From Hungatella sp. UBA5385 (GTDB lineage: Bacteria; Bacillota; Clostridia; Lachnospirales; Lachnospiraceae), in assembly GCA_002409995.1 (NCBI GenBank), contig DHOR01000022.1, positions 55,931 to 119,930 on the forward strand: a stretch of DNA of 64,000 nt. The letters run 5' to 3'. Of this stretch, positions 1 to 9,076 are shown one piece after another. The notes below the pieces were generated by a model that did no database searches, was not told the origin of the DNA, and saw only the letters and a program-made list of their open reading frames with translations. Position 1 is the first letter of the stretch. Each line of letters starts with the position of its first letter. A program made the translations under genes and the position numbers.

Positions 1-2006
1 TCAGTAATGTTTTTCCCTGTCTGCTCTTTAAAAAATCGGCTTACATAAGCTGGATGCATATGTACATGTTCCGCAATCACAGATAGAGATAGGTCTTTGT
101 CATAGTTTTCTTCCACAAATCTTTGAATTGCATTTACTTCTTCCTCTTTTTTAGTTCTCTGCTTGTTGGACCAGCTGTCCTTCCATTCTTGTAAAAGCAC
201 CTTATAAGACTTTACAAATTCCAGTACATGTTCTGACTCAATGACATTTTGAATCTTCGCCAAATGAACTCCCTTGGATCTTGCAATATCAGAAACAACC
301 GAAATAAGCTTTAACAGCACTTCATTCCGCGTTTCCACTGCAATGGATTTTTCCGCCATATCATTTAATACAGCTTCCATAGCAGCCTGACTGCTTTCCA
401 CATCAATTTTACGCACAGCCTCTCCAAGCTTTGCCAGATCAGGCTCATAACTGGCAATCTCATCCTTCAGCTCCTCTTCTCTCCATATCCGTTTCCCTGG
501 ACAGAAAAATTCGTAAGCAGAGAGCTTTTGCAAGCGTTGAAATGATTTTCCTGCTCCATTACAGCTCTTACACATATTACCTATATAGACCCTGCTGCCG
601 CTGCCTGCCAGAATCTGTTCCAGAAGGCTTGAAAATAATTCCATATCAGAGCCCTGATACAGAATAGCCACCCAGTTTGTCTCAACTTCACTTGCAATTA
701 CAGACAGATCATATCGATTGTTCTGCAGGTCATGAATCACCCTGTAGATTGCAATCTGATAGGCATCTACATCAGCAAAGTTCCGAAAACTGCAATGAAT
801 CATAGCAGCAACAAACTGATTTTTACCAGGCTCCAACCCTATATATTCTACTTTGCTGTCCAGCTCCTGTCCTGACTCCAAATGTCCCATATACAGATTC
901 ATAACAAACTGGTTTTTAATCACCTCTTTGTTGTTTTTGGTGAACTCATCCAGACTGTAAAATTCATTGCATATAGTATCAATGATCACTTCCAGATCCT
1001 TATGCTTTTCTCCACTTCCTTCACCCAGCACATCTTGAATCCTTGTGGTAATCTTTACCAGCGAACGGTTCATATGATAGGAAACGGCAATCGCCACTAC
1101 TCCTCCTGCTACCAGCATAACGCCCAAAATAAGGAACATCTGGCTGATCAGCTGCCTTACTGCAGGATAATAACCATCTGCTGATGTTTCCGTTACAAAA
1201 TAAAGACTGTCCAGTGTCGATCTTAAATAAGAGACCACTCGATCCTCTTCCATATGGACACTGTAGTCCTCCAAATCTCCCAATTCCATTCTTTCCCCGA
1301 TTCTCTCTAAATCAGCAGTGCAGATAACCGTTCCCTCGTCATTGATCAGGGAAACCTCACCTTCAGAAACCCGGTTTAACAGATCACCAATACTTCTTAA
1401 ATTCAGAGTAAAGATCACATACCCATCGGGTTCCACACTGGTCTTTCCGTTAACATTGGTAGAATAGATAATATTACAATAAGACTCACCAGGCTCTGCC
1501 CAGTAAGAAAAGGGAACTGCAACTACAGGAAATTTCACTCCTTTTAGCTGGTCTGCATCAAAATGGAACTGTTTTAGAATATCAGCAGCATCCCCCTCTA
1601 TCTTATAACCAAATCTGGTAGATAGAAGACTTCTGCTGTTCTCAGAATATAAATGAATTTCACTGATAAATGGATCAGTATTGGTCTTATTGATCAAATA
1701 ACGGCTGGCAGAGTATACCTCCATTGGTTCCACTTCCTGACCGCGATAGAAACTGTTCACCTCTTTGGTAATGGCAGAGGATATAAATAAATCTCTGTAA
1801 GTATCCGATAGGGGGCGCAGAATCTTTTCTTCGTATAAATCAGCAGTCAACTTCAATGTCCGCTTATTGATTTCATCCACATTCTGCATATACATTCTTC
1901 TGAATACTGTATACGCTCCGGCAGATACCATACAGACAATGACTGCTACCAATATCAGATATGACAGAAATAATTTCCGGTTAAAACTGTTCTTTCTGTA
2001 TCCCAT
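1..2006 (-). CDS. Membrane-bound AraC-family transcriptional regulator (partial)
   Basis: The reading frame is open from an ATG at 2006 to the window edge, so about 668 residues are present and the C-terminus is missing. Architecture seen: a transmembrane helix near residues 10-32, an extracytoplasmic region of about 250 residues resembling a Cache sensor, a second membrane helix near 280-305, a cytoplasmic linker, and the first helix-turn-helix of an AraC/XylS domain (SLSVIAEHVHMHPAYVSRFF) at the edge. This is the YesN/YesS-like layout of regulators that sense sugars outside the cell. The start has a strong GGGGGAGG site. It lies downstream of and co-directional with the GH105 and transporter genes, so it most likely controls them (inference). 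The substrate cannot be read from the sequence. Confidence 0.88.
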   Translation of the reverse strand, partial: MGYRKNSFNRKLFLSYLILVAVIVCMVSAGAYTVFRRMYMQNVDEINKRTLKLTADLYEEKILRPLSDTYRDLFISSAITKEVNSFYRGQEVEPMEVYSASRYLINKTNTDPFISEIHLYSENSRSLLSTRFGYKIEGDAADILKQFHFDADQLKGVKFPVVAVPFSYWAEPGESYCNIIYSTNVNGKTSVEPDGYVIFTLNLRSIGDLLNRVSEGEVSLINDEGTVICTADLERIGERMELGDLEDYSVHMEEDRVVSYLRSTLDSLYFVTETSADGYYPAVRQLISQMFLILGVMLVAGGVVAIAVSYHMNRSLVKITTRIQDVLGEGSGEKHKDLEVIIDTICNEFYSLDEFTKNNKEVIKNQFVMNLYMGHLESGQELDSKVEYIGLEPGKNQFVAAMIHCSFRNFADVDAYQIAIYRVIHDLQNNRYDLSVIASEVETNWVAILYQGSDMELFSSLLEQILAGSGSRVYIGNMCKSCNGAGKSFQRLQKLSAYEFFCPGKRIWREEELKDEIASYEPDLAKLGEAVRKIDVESSQAAMEAVLNDMAEKSIAVETRNEVLLKLISVVSDIARSKGVHLAKIQNVIESEHVLEFVKSYKVLLQEWKDSWSNKQRTKKEEEVNAIQRFVEENYDKDLSLSVIAEHVHMHPAYVSRFFKEQTGKNIT

Positions 2007-2015
2007 ACTATACCT

Positions 2016-2058
2016 CCCCCTGTATTTACAATACATTAATTTTATCATATACAGGGGG
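2016..2058 (-). promoter_or_regulatory. Inverted repeat overlapping the ribosome site of the AraC-type regulator
   Basis: Perfect 10-bp arms CCCCCTGTAT (2016-2025) and ATACAGGGGG (2049-2058) flank an AT-rich spacer. Read on the minus strand, the downstream arm contributes the G-run of the ribosome site just before the ATG at 2006. If both arms are transcribed the site would be hidden in a hairpin. If transcription starts inside the spacer, which holds a TATGAT-like box, the repeat is more likely an operator. Confidence 0.5.
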
Positions 2059-2091
2059 ATATGTCATTGATTTGCAATTAACACAAACTGG

Positions 2092-3159
2092 TCACAGACT
2101 GGTGTGTTTCAATGATTCTGTCAGCATTAAAAGCGCCATAGACTGACCATAAGGCATGGGCCTGCAGCCTACCTGATTGTATTCCTCCAGGGAATAAAAT
2201 ACTGGTGTTCCCCATGATACGCCATGTACCACGCCTTTTTCATCAATCTGCTGCAGAACCCCCCCGACTGCTTTTAATCCAATTTTCTCATATTTCTGCG
2301 GCAATAGACCTTCTCTGACAGCTTTTAGTACTCCATAGGCAAATCCACTGCTTGCAGAAGTTTCCAGATATGTTTCCTTGTCATTTAATATGGTATGCCA
2401 GAGTCCGCTTTCATCCTGTAATTCCCCAAGCGTCTGTACCTGGCGTTCCAGAGTGGAAATCAGATAGTCCCTGACACCTTCCTGAAGATCAATCATAGCA
2501 AGGTAATCCACAAGCCCTGCTGTATACCAGGAATTTCCTCTGCCCCATAAAGCATTGGCAAAATTATGACAGCCATTAAAATCCCAGCCGTGGAAAAACA
2601 GGCCTGTTTCCGTATCAGTCAGATACTTTAGGTGAACCAGAAACTGCCGGATGCTCTCTTCTTTTAGCTTATCATCCTTTTTTAACACTCCCATTCTGGC
2701 AATGAATAAAACTGTCATATACAAAGTGTCATCCCAAAGCTGTCCATCATTTAAAAAGTCAGATGTAACATGCTGAAACCCCTGTTCCACAGTCCTTGGC
2801 ATTCTACTCATCACATCATCGCACCACTGATCCAGATAAGGAAGATACTCCTCATTCTCTGTTTCTTCATAGAGATAAGTCAATGTCAGCATTGGACATG
2901 TGGTATTTACATTAATATCAGGAAGTCCTTTTTTCAAATGACTGTCAAACCAATCAATTAAATAGGCAAGCATTTCCGTCTTCCCTGTCATACTGTAATA
3001 CTGATACATGGCAAATAATGCCACTCCCTGAGGCCACTCCCATTGATTCATGGAAACAATATCATATTTACAGTCTTTACTGCTGCCATCATCCTCCAGA
3101 GTAATCATCTGATCTATAATTTTTTCGATGGCCGCCCTGATGTTTAGTTCTTCATCCAT
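2092..3159 (-). CDS. Glycoside hydrolase family 105 unsaturated rhamnogalacturonyl/uronyl hydrolase
   Basis: A 355-residue cytoplasmic protein without signal peptide, the usual size for GH105 (YteR/YesR type). These enzymes hydrate the 4,5-unsaturated uronic acid at the non-reducing end of lyase-made oligosaccharides and so release it. Family signatures are visible: MNQWEWPQGVALFAMYQYY near 37-55, LWDDTLYM with Asp144 where the YteR catalytic Asp lies, FFHGWD with His190, and WGRGNSWYTAGLVDYL near 205-220. The start has a GGAGGAG site. It is the last metabolic gene of the transporter operon, 25 bp after the LplC-like permease, which fits uptake followed by intracellular cleavage. Exact substrate (rhamnogalacturonan, xanthan or glycosaminoglycan product) is not resolved. 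Confidence 0.87.
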   Translation of the reverse strand: MDEELNIRAAIEKIIDQMITLEDDGSSKDCKYDIVSMNQWEWPQGVALFAMYQYYSMTGKTEMLAYLIDWFDSHLKKGLPDINVNTTCPMLTLTYLYEETENEEYLPYLDQWCDDVMSRMPRTVEQGFQHVTSDFLNDGQLWDDTLYMTVLFIARMGVLKKDDKLKEESIRQFLVHLKYLTDTETGLFFHGWDFNGCHNFANALWGRGNSWYTAGLVDYLAMIDLQEGVRDYLISTLERQVQTLGELQDESGLWHTILNDKETYLETSASSGFAYGVLKAVREGLLPQKYEKIGLKAVGGVLQQIDEKGVVHGVSWGTPVFYSLEEYNQVGCRPMPYGQSMALLMLTESLKHTSL

Positions 3160-3184
3160 GAATTCTCCTCCATTTCAGACATCC

Positions 3185-4069
3185 TCAACCTTTCACAGAT
3201 CCCACAATAACTCCTTTAACAAAATACTTTTGAACAAAAGGATATACACATAAGATAGGGATAGTTGTAACCATAATAGTAGCTGCTTTGATGGTTTCCG
3301 GATTTGCTGTTGATGCAAGGAGAGGATCATCAATTTCCAATGATGCAATCTGACCTTCCAGCACAATTCTTCTCATAACCACCTGAAGAACCTGATTGCT
3401 TGCGTCACGAATATACAGCATACTGTCAAACCATGCATTCCAGTGCCCTACTGCGATCCAGAGAGCCAGAGTTGCAATAATCGCTTTAGACATAGGTGCC
3501 ACAATCCGGAAAAAGATCACTATATCATTGGCTCCGTCTATTTTCGCAGACTCTTCCAGTGAGTCTGGAATTCCCATGAAAAAGTTTCTGGCAATGACCA
3601 CATTATAAGCTGATATCAGTCCCGGAAGAATGAGAACCAGCTTATTGTCCATAAGCCCAAGCTGTTTATTCCACAGATAGGTAGGAATCAGACCTGCATT
3701 AAAAAACATGGTGAACACTACCATAATGGTCCAAAAATTCTTATGGGGCATATTCCGTTTGGACAGTGGATAAGCTGCGCAGACAGTAGCCAGTACGCTG
3801 AGAGCTGTTCCCACAACGGTTCTGAATATAGAATTCATAAAGCCTGTATAAATATCCCTGTTCCGTAATACCTGTCTATAGTTTTTTAAAGTAAATACCT
3901 CCGGCCAGAAACGGATTTCCACAAAGGAAGATTCCGGAGCGCTGAAGGATAAAGATACTACGTGCAAAAATGGCAGCAATACCAGGAGACAGAACGCTAT
4001 CAGTATTGTAATATTAATTATTTCAAAACTGCTGATTTTTCTTCTTTTCACGTTCCGTCCTCCTACCAT
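3185..4069 (-). CDS. Carbohydrate ABC transporter permease, LplC/YtcP-like
   Basis: A 294-residue membrane protein with six predicted helices. The EAA loop of binding-protein-dependent permeases is clear: EESAKIDGAND...FRIVAP near residues 180-200, where the transport ATPase docks. The C-terminus KYFVKGVIVGSVKG is typical of the LplC/YesQ/YtcP group that imports oligosaccharides. Its start overlaps the end of the upstream permease by 7 bp, indicating translational coupling. It pairs with that permease and with the solute-binding lipoprotein. Confidence 0.92.
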   Translation of the reverse strand: MVGGRNVKRRKISSFEIINITILIAFCLLVLLPFLHVVSLSFSAPESSFVEIRFWPEVFTLKNYRQVLRNRDIYTGFMNSIFRTVVGTALSVLATVCAAYPLSKRNMPHKNFWTIMVVFTMFFNAGLIPTYLWNKQLGLMDNKLVLILPGLISAYNVVIARNFFMGIPDSLEESAKIDGANDIVIFFRIVAPMSKAIIATLALWIAVGHWNAWFDSMLYIRDASNQVLQVVMRRIVLEGQIASLEIDDPLLASTANPETIKAATIMVTTIPILCVYPFVQKYFVKGVIVGSVKG

Positions 4070-4986
4070 AGTCCATATTCATTAATTTTTTTCGAAATCT
4101 GATTAGTTCCGATTACCAGAACAAATGCAATAGCATTCTGGAAAAGTCCCATAGCTGTTGCCACCTCATACTGCATATTGCCGATACCCCGTTTATATAT
4201 ATACGTTCCCATTACCTCAGAAACATTGTATACACCCGGATTATAAAGGTTGTAAATCTGGTCGAAGTCATCAGTCATCATTTTTCCTACTGCCAGAATC
4301 AGCATAATGGTGATCACCGGAGCGATAGTAGGAAGTGTTATGTAGCGCATCTTCTGCCATCTGGTTGCTCCGTCTAAGTCTGCAGCCTCATACATGCTCA
4401 CATCTACACCTGCAAGAGCAGCAATGTATACAATCGAACCCCAGCCAATGCTCTGCCAGATATGAGTTCCCACCAGAGTTCCCCGGAAGACATTAGGGTC
4501 TCCCAGGAAAAAGATTGGGTCCAGTCCCATTTCTTTTAACAACATGTTAAAAGGACCGGATGATGGGGATAAAAACTGCATACAGATTCCGCTCAGTACA
4601 ACCCAAGACAGGAAATGAGGCAGATAGCTCACTGTCTGTATCAGCTTCTTAATCTTACTCTGTCTTACTTCATTTAAAAGCAGGGCAAATAAAATCGGTG
4701 CAGGAAATCCGAAGATCAGTTTATAGGCACTGATAATCAGAGTATTGCGAAAGCTCTGCCAGAAAGCAGGGGACTGAAACAGCATTTTGAAATTATCCAG
4801 TCCGCACCAGGGACTTGCCCATATTCCTGCCTTGATCTGGAAATTCTTAAAAGCAAGGGACAACCCTGCCATAGGGATGTATTTGAATACAATAAAATAT
4901 ACCACTGCCGGAAGAAACATAACCATCATATAACGGTATTTATAATAACGTTTTAAATCCTGTAATACTATTTTCATCCAGATCAC
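4063..4986 (-). CDS. Carbohydrate ABC transporter permease, LplB/YteP-like
   Basis: A 307-residue polytopic membrane protein. PMAGLSLAFKNF near residue 40 and the EAA loop EAADLDGATRWQKMRYITLP near 200-220 place it in the LplB/YteP family of oligosaccharide importers. It forms the heterodimeric channel with the LplC-like protein encoded next. The gene begins 9 bp after the binding-protein gene. No ATPase gene lies in this cluster; these systems commonly borrow a genome-wide MsmX-like ATPase (family knowledge). Confidence 0.92.
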   Translation of the reverse strand: MIWMKIVLQDLKRYYKYRYMMVMFLPAVVYFIVFKYIPMAGLSLAFKNFQIKAGIWASPWCGLDNFKMLFQSPAFWQSFRNTLIISAYKLIFGFPAPILFALLLNEVRQSKIKKLIQTVSYLPHFLSWVVLSGICMQFLSPSSGPFNMLLKEMGLDPIFFLGDPNVFRGTLVGTHIWQSIGWGSIVYIAALAGVDVSMYEAADLDGATRWQKMRYITLPTIAPVITIMLILAVGKMMTDDFDQIYNLYNPGVYNVSEVMGTYIYKRGIGNMQYEVATAMGLFQNAIAFVLVIGTNQISKKINEYGLW

Positions 4987-4995
4987 TCCAAATCA

Positions 4996-6693
4996 TCAAT
5001 TATTCTTTACGCTCTGGTACCACTCATCTGCTTCCTGTGTCAGCTGGCTTCCGCCCATGCTGTTCCATGTTTCTACATAGGTATCAAAGTAATCAACCGG
5101 TTTAGTGCCTGCAATAATGGCAAAATATGTCTCCTCTGTAAAGCTTGTAAGCTCAGACTGATAGAGAGCTGATGATGGAAGCGCTGTAAAAAGCTGTGTG
5201 GAATATCTGTATTTATCAGCATCTACAGATTTCTGCCAGCGGATGGTTGCGGCCTCTTCCACATCCCAGGTGGGGGAAAACAGTACCATAGCCTGATGAG
5301 CAAAGTTTGCACTCTTTACCTTGTTGTCACTCCATTCCTCTGTCATAACAACGCCCATTTCCGTCTTGCCGTCCCAGCCTGTTTTTTCCTCATAATTCCA
5401 GTTTACACCCTCGATTCCGTTGGAAGCGATATCATGATTTTCCTTGCTCTCATAAACCCAGTTATAAACAGATAAAATCTTAGCCAGTTTATCAGGCTCA
5501 TCCTCAAGCTGTGTACCAAATACCACCTTTGCTTCCTTTACACTGGCATTGGCAAATGTTCCCTGCCCATAGGGTCCCTTTGGAGGTACCCCAAGAGCAA
5601 CCTCTGCATCAGGATTCAGCTTTAAAAGTTCCTCAATATCCTGTCCCGGCTTAGTTCCTTCATATAAAGGCGGCTGCCAGTGATAGGTCTGCCCCATTCC
5701 ACTGACTCCGATTCTTCCATTAATAAAGGAATGGGATAATGCCCAGTATCCGCCCTGATTTTCACCTGTTACAAACTCCGGATCAATGACTCCATCCTGA
5801 TACCATTTGGCAATTCTCGTGAGAGCTTCCTTCATCTCCGGCTGAACTGCACCATTTACTAAATGACCGTCACGGTCCTGCCACAATCCCGGCGCATGGC
5901 TTCCCTGGCTGTTTACATAAGGAATATAGCCGTAAGCGCCGTATACTGCAGTCAATGCACTTTCTGAGATTCCATAGGTATCGTTTTTACCATTTCCATC
6001 TGGATCGTCAAAAGTGAGTTTATAGATAGCATCTTCAAATTCATCAATTGTTTCCGGCACTTTTTCGATTCCTACATTCTTAAGCCAATCCATTCTCCAT
6101 GCAACAGGTGCTCTTGATATATTGGAGGTATAAGTAGGAAGTCCATACAGCTTGCCATCTACCTTACAATATTCCAGCGCTCCCGGAACATCTCTTTCAA
6201 TAGCAGCCAGAACATTTGGTGCATAGATTTCCAGCATTTTCATAGGAATCTCAGCTACAATTCCCTGTTCTACATATTTCTTAAATGCAGATTGTTCGCC
6301 TACTTCAAAACGATCCGGAATCTCACCTCCGATGATACGGTTTGCTAACAGCTCTGAAGCCTGAGAAGCTTCAATATCCCATACATCGAATTCAATGTTG
6401 AACTTATCCTTATAAAAGGAAAACATCTCCGGATTCTTATCAATCGGCGCCACCTGATAGAAACACCAAGTGTATTGATACGTTTTATTATCATCCGGCT
6501 TCCAGGCATCTTTTTCATCTGCTGTAGTCGCTTCCTGAGTTTCTGTCACCTGTGTTGTTTCAGCTTTTGTCTCCTCTGTTTTGGTGCTTGTGTTACCATC
6601 TCCATTTCCGCTTCCGCATCCGCTCAGCCCTGCCAGTAAGCTGGCAGCCAAAAGTGCAGTAACAATTTTTTTACATTTTCTGGTTTTTCTCAT
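4996..6693 (-). CDS. Extracellular solute-binding lipoprotein, LplA/YtcQ-like
   Basis: A 565-residue protein with a lipoprotein signal: basic MRKTRKCKK, a hydrophobic core and lipobox LSGC with Cys26 as the lipidation site. A Gly/Ser/Thr/Glu-rich linker (about 27-65) precedes a large two-lobe binding fold. The length, long acidic linker and motifs such as FDDPDGNGKNDTYG, a Ca-loop-like element near residue 230, are typical of cluster-1 binding proteins that feed LplB/LplC permeases. It captures the oligosaccharide outside the membrane. As first gene of the operon it carries the promoter. The ligand is inferred from the GH105 neighbour only. Confidence 0.92.
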   Translation of the reverse strand: MRKTRKCKKIVTALLAASLLAGLSGCGSGNGDGNTSTKTEETKAETTQVTETQEATTADEKDAWKPDDNKTYQYTWCFYQVAPIDKNPEMFSFYKDKFNIEFDVWDIEASQASELLANRIIGGEIPDRFEVGEQSAFKKYVEQGIVAEIPMKMLEIYAPNVLAAIERDVPGALEYCKVDGKLYGLPTYTSNISRAPVAWRMDWLKNVGIEKVPETIDEFEDAIYKLTFDDPDGNGKNDTYGISESALTAVYGAYGYIPYVNSQGSHAPGLWQDRDGHLVNGAVQPEMKEALTRIAKWYQDGVIDPEFVTGENQGGYWALSHSFINGRIGVSGMGQTYHWQPPLYEGTKPGQDIEELLKLNPDAEVALGVPPKGPYGQGTFANASVKEAKVVFGTQLEDEPDKLAKILSVYNWVYESKENHDIASNGIEGVNWNYEEKTGWDGKTEMGVVMTEEWSDNKVKSANFAHQAMVLFSPTWDVEEAATIRWQKSVDADKYRYSTQLFTALPSSALYQSELTSFTEETYFAIIAGTKPVDYFDTYVETWNSMGGSQLTQEADEWYQSVKNN

Positions 6694-6727
6694 ATTACTT
6701 CCTCTCCTTCATTATTTCATAACTCCC

Positions 6728-6785
6728 TGTATTAGGTCTGAACTCATTATAATCAGTTCATCTAATACAAATCAATAAAACAATT
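6728..6785 (-). promoter_or_regulatory. Promoter with long imperfect palindrome upstream of the sugar-uptake operon
   Basis: On the minus strand TTGATT and TATAAT are spaced 18 bp, a good sigma-A promoter about 50 bp before the binding-protein ATG. Arms TGTATTAG (6728-6735) and CTAATACA (6762-6769), with inner TGAACT/AGTTCA, form a 42-bp imperfect inverted repeat centred on the -10 box. That position suits a repressor or activator site for substrate control. Confidence 0.6.
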
Positions 6786-6883
6786 CGTTGTTCATTACAC
6801 GATTTTAACCATTTACTGCAGGATATTAAATAATTTGTATGATGTAAAAATTGTTGTATATAAATATGTTATTCAACATAGAA

Positions 6884-6933
6884 AAGAGCTGCTGTTCTGG
6901 CACATAATAATCTTCCAAAACAACAGCTCTTCT
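6884..6933 (-). terminator. Rho-independent terminator after the hypothetical gene at 6945-7958
   Basis: On the minus strand AAGAGCTGTTGTTTTGG pairs with CCAGAACAGCAGCTCTT around a ~13-nt loop and is followed by a T-rich stretch. It begins about 12 bp after the stop codon of the gene ending at 6945 and separates it from the transporter operon. Confidence 0.8.
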
Positions 6934-6944
6934 ATATTAATTCC

Positions 6945-7958
6945 TCAATACAAATGTTCCATACACTCATTGGCAATCCAATCAACGATTTCCATATCAC
7001 CATGTTTCAATTCAATTCCACATTTATCACAAAGATCACCTAATGCAGAAAATACCCAGGGACATCTGGCTCTTATGGCTTTAGGCCGTCCATTTGCTTC
7101 TATAAAATTCATTAAAAAGTCTATAGTAACATCTATCTCCGAATCATCCGGCTTCATCAGATTCATATCTAATATAAACTCAGTTTCAACATCAACAACC
7201 AGAAATAGACGAGCAATCAATGGCCTGTCATACCCCTCATCAGCAATTCCGGTATTTTCATAAACAATATCCAGTGCCAGTTCTACATCGATTTGGGGCA
7301 TTTTCTTAATTCTTTTTACTAAAAGCTCATCATGAAATTCAACAAATGGATATCTCTCTCCAATCTCTGGTAAAGGTGCCTCATACATAATCCATTCCTC
7401 AGTCTTTGGATTAAACTGTCTCCATAAAGCTTGCCCCTTCTCATAATCAACAGATATTCTTTCTTCCTTTACCCCTCTCACTGCCATAAAAAGATTCTGC
7501 AGGGCTTCCGTCATCCTTGTCACCTCATGGGCATCCAATTGATAAGGTATATAACCCTTCTTGTAAGATTCAAAATAGAGCCAGTTCCCATTTCCACGGA
7601 ACTTCAGTCCCAAATCCTTAATAACGGCCTTTTGCAATGGCGGAACCTCCTGACGGTCCCCAAAATAGCAGCTGATATTAGACTGTTCCATCATTACATA
7701 ATAAGGGTCCAGCCCTGATGTCTCCAGTCTTGCTATCATATCAAAATCTCTCAGCCCGTCCATACCTTCATACATGCTGACTCCAAAACAGGAGCCGCCT
7801 CTGCCCATAATACTTAAAAATACAGGTTCCTCACCCGGATGAAGCTGAATGATCACCAGGTCAACATCCCAAAAGTATTTCCACGGCTCCAATTGCCTTA
7901 AATTTAATGCAACATCATAAAGCTCTCCCCATTGCTCTAATGTAGCTTCTTTTCTCAT
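6945..7958 (-). CDS. Hypothetical protein, DUF7309/DUF6930-like
   Basis: A 337-residue soluble protein without signal peptide or membrane segment. The N-terminal half (LEQWGELYDVALNLRQLEPW; LFLSIMGRGG-like segment near 45-60; MMEQSNISCYFGDR) and the C-terminal half (LIARLFLVVDVETEFILDM; NGRPKAIRARCPWVFSALGDLC) recall two domains of unknown function often fused in Clostridia, DUF7309 and DUF6930. I recall these names from memory and cannot verify them. It has good coding character and a ribosome site (AAGGAGAAAAT). It sits 26 bp after the oxidoreductase gene, so the two are probably cotranscribed. No catalytic motif is evident and no function is proposed. Confidence 0.8.
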   Translation of the reverse strand: MRKEATLEQWGELYDVALNLRQLEPWKYFWDVDLVIIQLHPGEEPVFLSIMGRGGSCFGVSMYEGMDGLRDFDMIARLETSGLDPYYVMMEQSNISCYFGDRQEVPPLQKAVIKDLGLKFRGNGNWLYFESYKKGYIPYQLDAHEVTRMTEALQNLFMAVRGVKEERISVDYEKGQALWRQFNPKTEEWIMYEAPLPEIGERYPFVEFHDELLVKRIKKMPQIDVELALDIVYENTGIADEGYDRPLIARLFLVVDVETEFILDMNLMKPDDSEIDVTIDFLMNFIEANGRPKAIRARCPWVFSALGDLCDKCGIELKHGDMEIVDWIANECMEHLY

Positions 7959-7984
7959 AGATTTTCTCCTTGCTTTCCTCTTAT

Positions 7985-9058
7985 TTATATTATTTTATTT
8001 GTCCATATCTGGCTCTTTGACTCTACAACTGTTCCACTCTCTGCTGCTTCTTTCATCAGCAGAGAAATATAAGCGTCCTGCAGCCCTTCCGCCAGAGGAT
8101 ACACTTCCACACCTTCTTCTATATAACATCTCATACCAAGCATTAAAGTGCCTATTGCGGTTTCATCTTCAGGCAGACCGTATTTTTCCGAAAATGGATT
8201 CTGATAGAGGATTTCATCTCCAAGCCGTACTTCTCTGATCCCCTCTCCAGAATCAAATGGAATCATCTCCAACACAGCTTCCCTAGCTCTATGATTCTCT
8301 CCCACATATCGGAGCACCTGCCCATCCAGTTCTCCTCTTTCCCCCTGCACAGTCACATGGCGGCTCCTTATTCTGGAATGATACTGAATTCCATCAAAGT
8401 CATAAAAAGCAGTTTTCCCACCTTCAAACTCCAAGGTAAGTCTCACCCTGTCTCTCTGCGAAACTCTCCCATCCTCAATCACCCCATACCTGGAATCCGT
8501 CTCCACAACAGGATAAGTATACTTCTTCCCAAATATCTTCACATTCTCATAACCAATATCTAAAAGTCTTCGGATAACACTGACTGCATGATAATCATGA
8601 ACAGCCGATAGATTCACCGAATAAGGATTCCCCAGATACCCCTTTCTGCAGACTGCAATAGCACTCTCATAATAAGCATAGTGGAAATACTGCTCAGCCA
8701 CCTGAATCTTACAACCTTCATCCTGCACAAGTCTCCACAGTTCCTGTAAATCAGCAAGCTCCACAGCAGCCGGAGTCTCACACAGCACAGGAAATCCCTT
8801 TCCTGCCCATTCCTTTGTCACCTGACAGATCGAGGCCTTATTCACAGCCACAACAACAAAGTCAGGCTTCAATTCCTCACACTCTTTCACAGAAGTGGTT
8901 GTATAAATTGCATGTTGATCCCTGATCAGCTCCGCTTTTCCCTCTGATCTGCAAAGCATAGCCGACAATTGAAAACAGTCAGGATAAGCTTTGGCAATCC
9001 TTACATAAAACAGTGATCTCCAGCCTGATCCTATTACTACAAAACGCAGCGGTTTCAT
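7985..9058 (-). CDS. Gfo/Idh/MocA-family NAD(P)-dependent oxidoreductase
   Basis: A 357-residue protein with an N-terminal Rossmann dinucleotide motif, VVIGSGWRSLFY near residues 6-17, then DFVVVAVNK and the strand-end motif CETPAA near residue 95. Family members act on sugars, inositols or their derivatives. Most carry EKP at this point, where the Lys helps catalysis; here it is ETP. DYHAVSVIRRLLDIG near 160 corresponds to the substrate-site helix. The next gene is 26 bp away and the sugar-uptake operon follows, so a role in sugar-acid metabolism is plausible but unproven. The missing Lys could mean an altered reaction or a non-catalytic member. Confidence 0.85.
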   Translation of the reverse strand: MKPLRFVVIGSGWRSLFYVRIAKAYPDCFQLSAMLCRSEGKAELIRDQHAIYTTTSVKECEELKPDFVVVAVNKASICQVTKEWAGKGFPVLCETPAAVELADLQELWRLVQDEGCKIQVAEQYFHYAYYESAIAVCRKGYLGNPYSVNLSAVHDYHAVSVIRRLLDIGYENVKIFGKKYTYPVVETDSRYGVIEDGRVSQRDRVRLTLEFEGGKTAFYDFDGIQYHSRIRSRHVTVQGERGELDGQVLRYVGENHRAREAVLEMIPFDSGEGIREVRLGDEILYQNPFSEKYGLPEDETAIGTLMLGMRCYIEEGVEVYPLAEGLQDAYISLLMKEAAESGTVVESKSQIWTNKII

Positions 9059-9076
9059 CTTATATCTCCTCCCATC

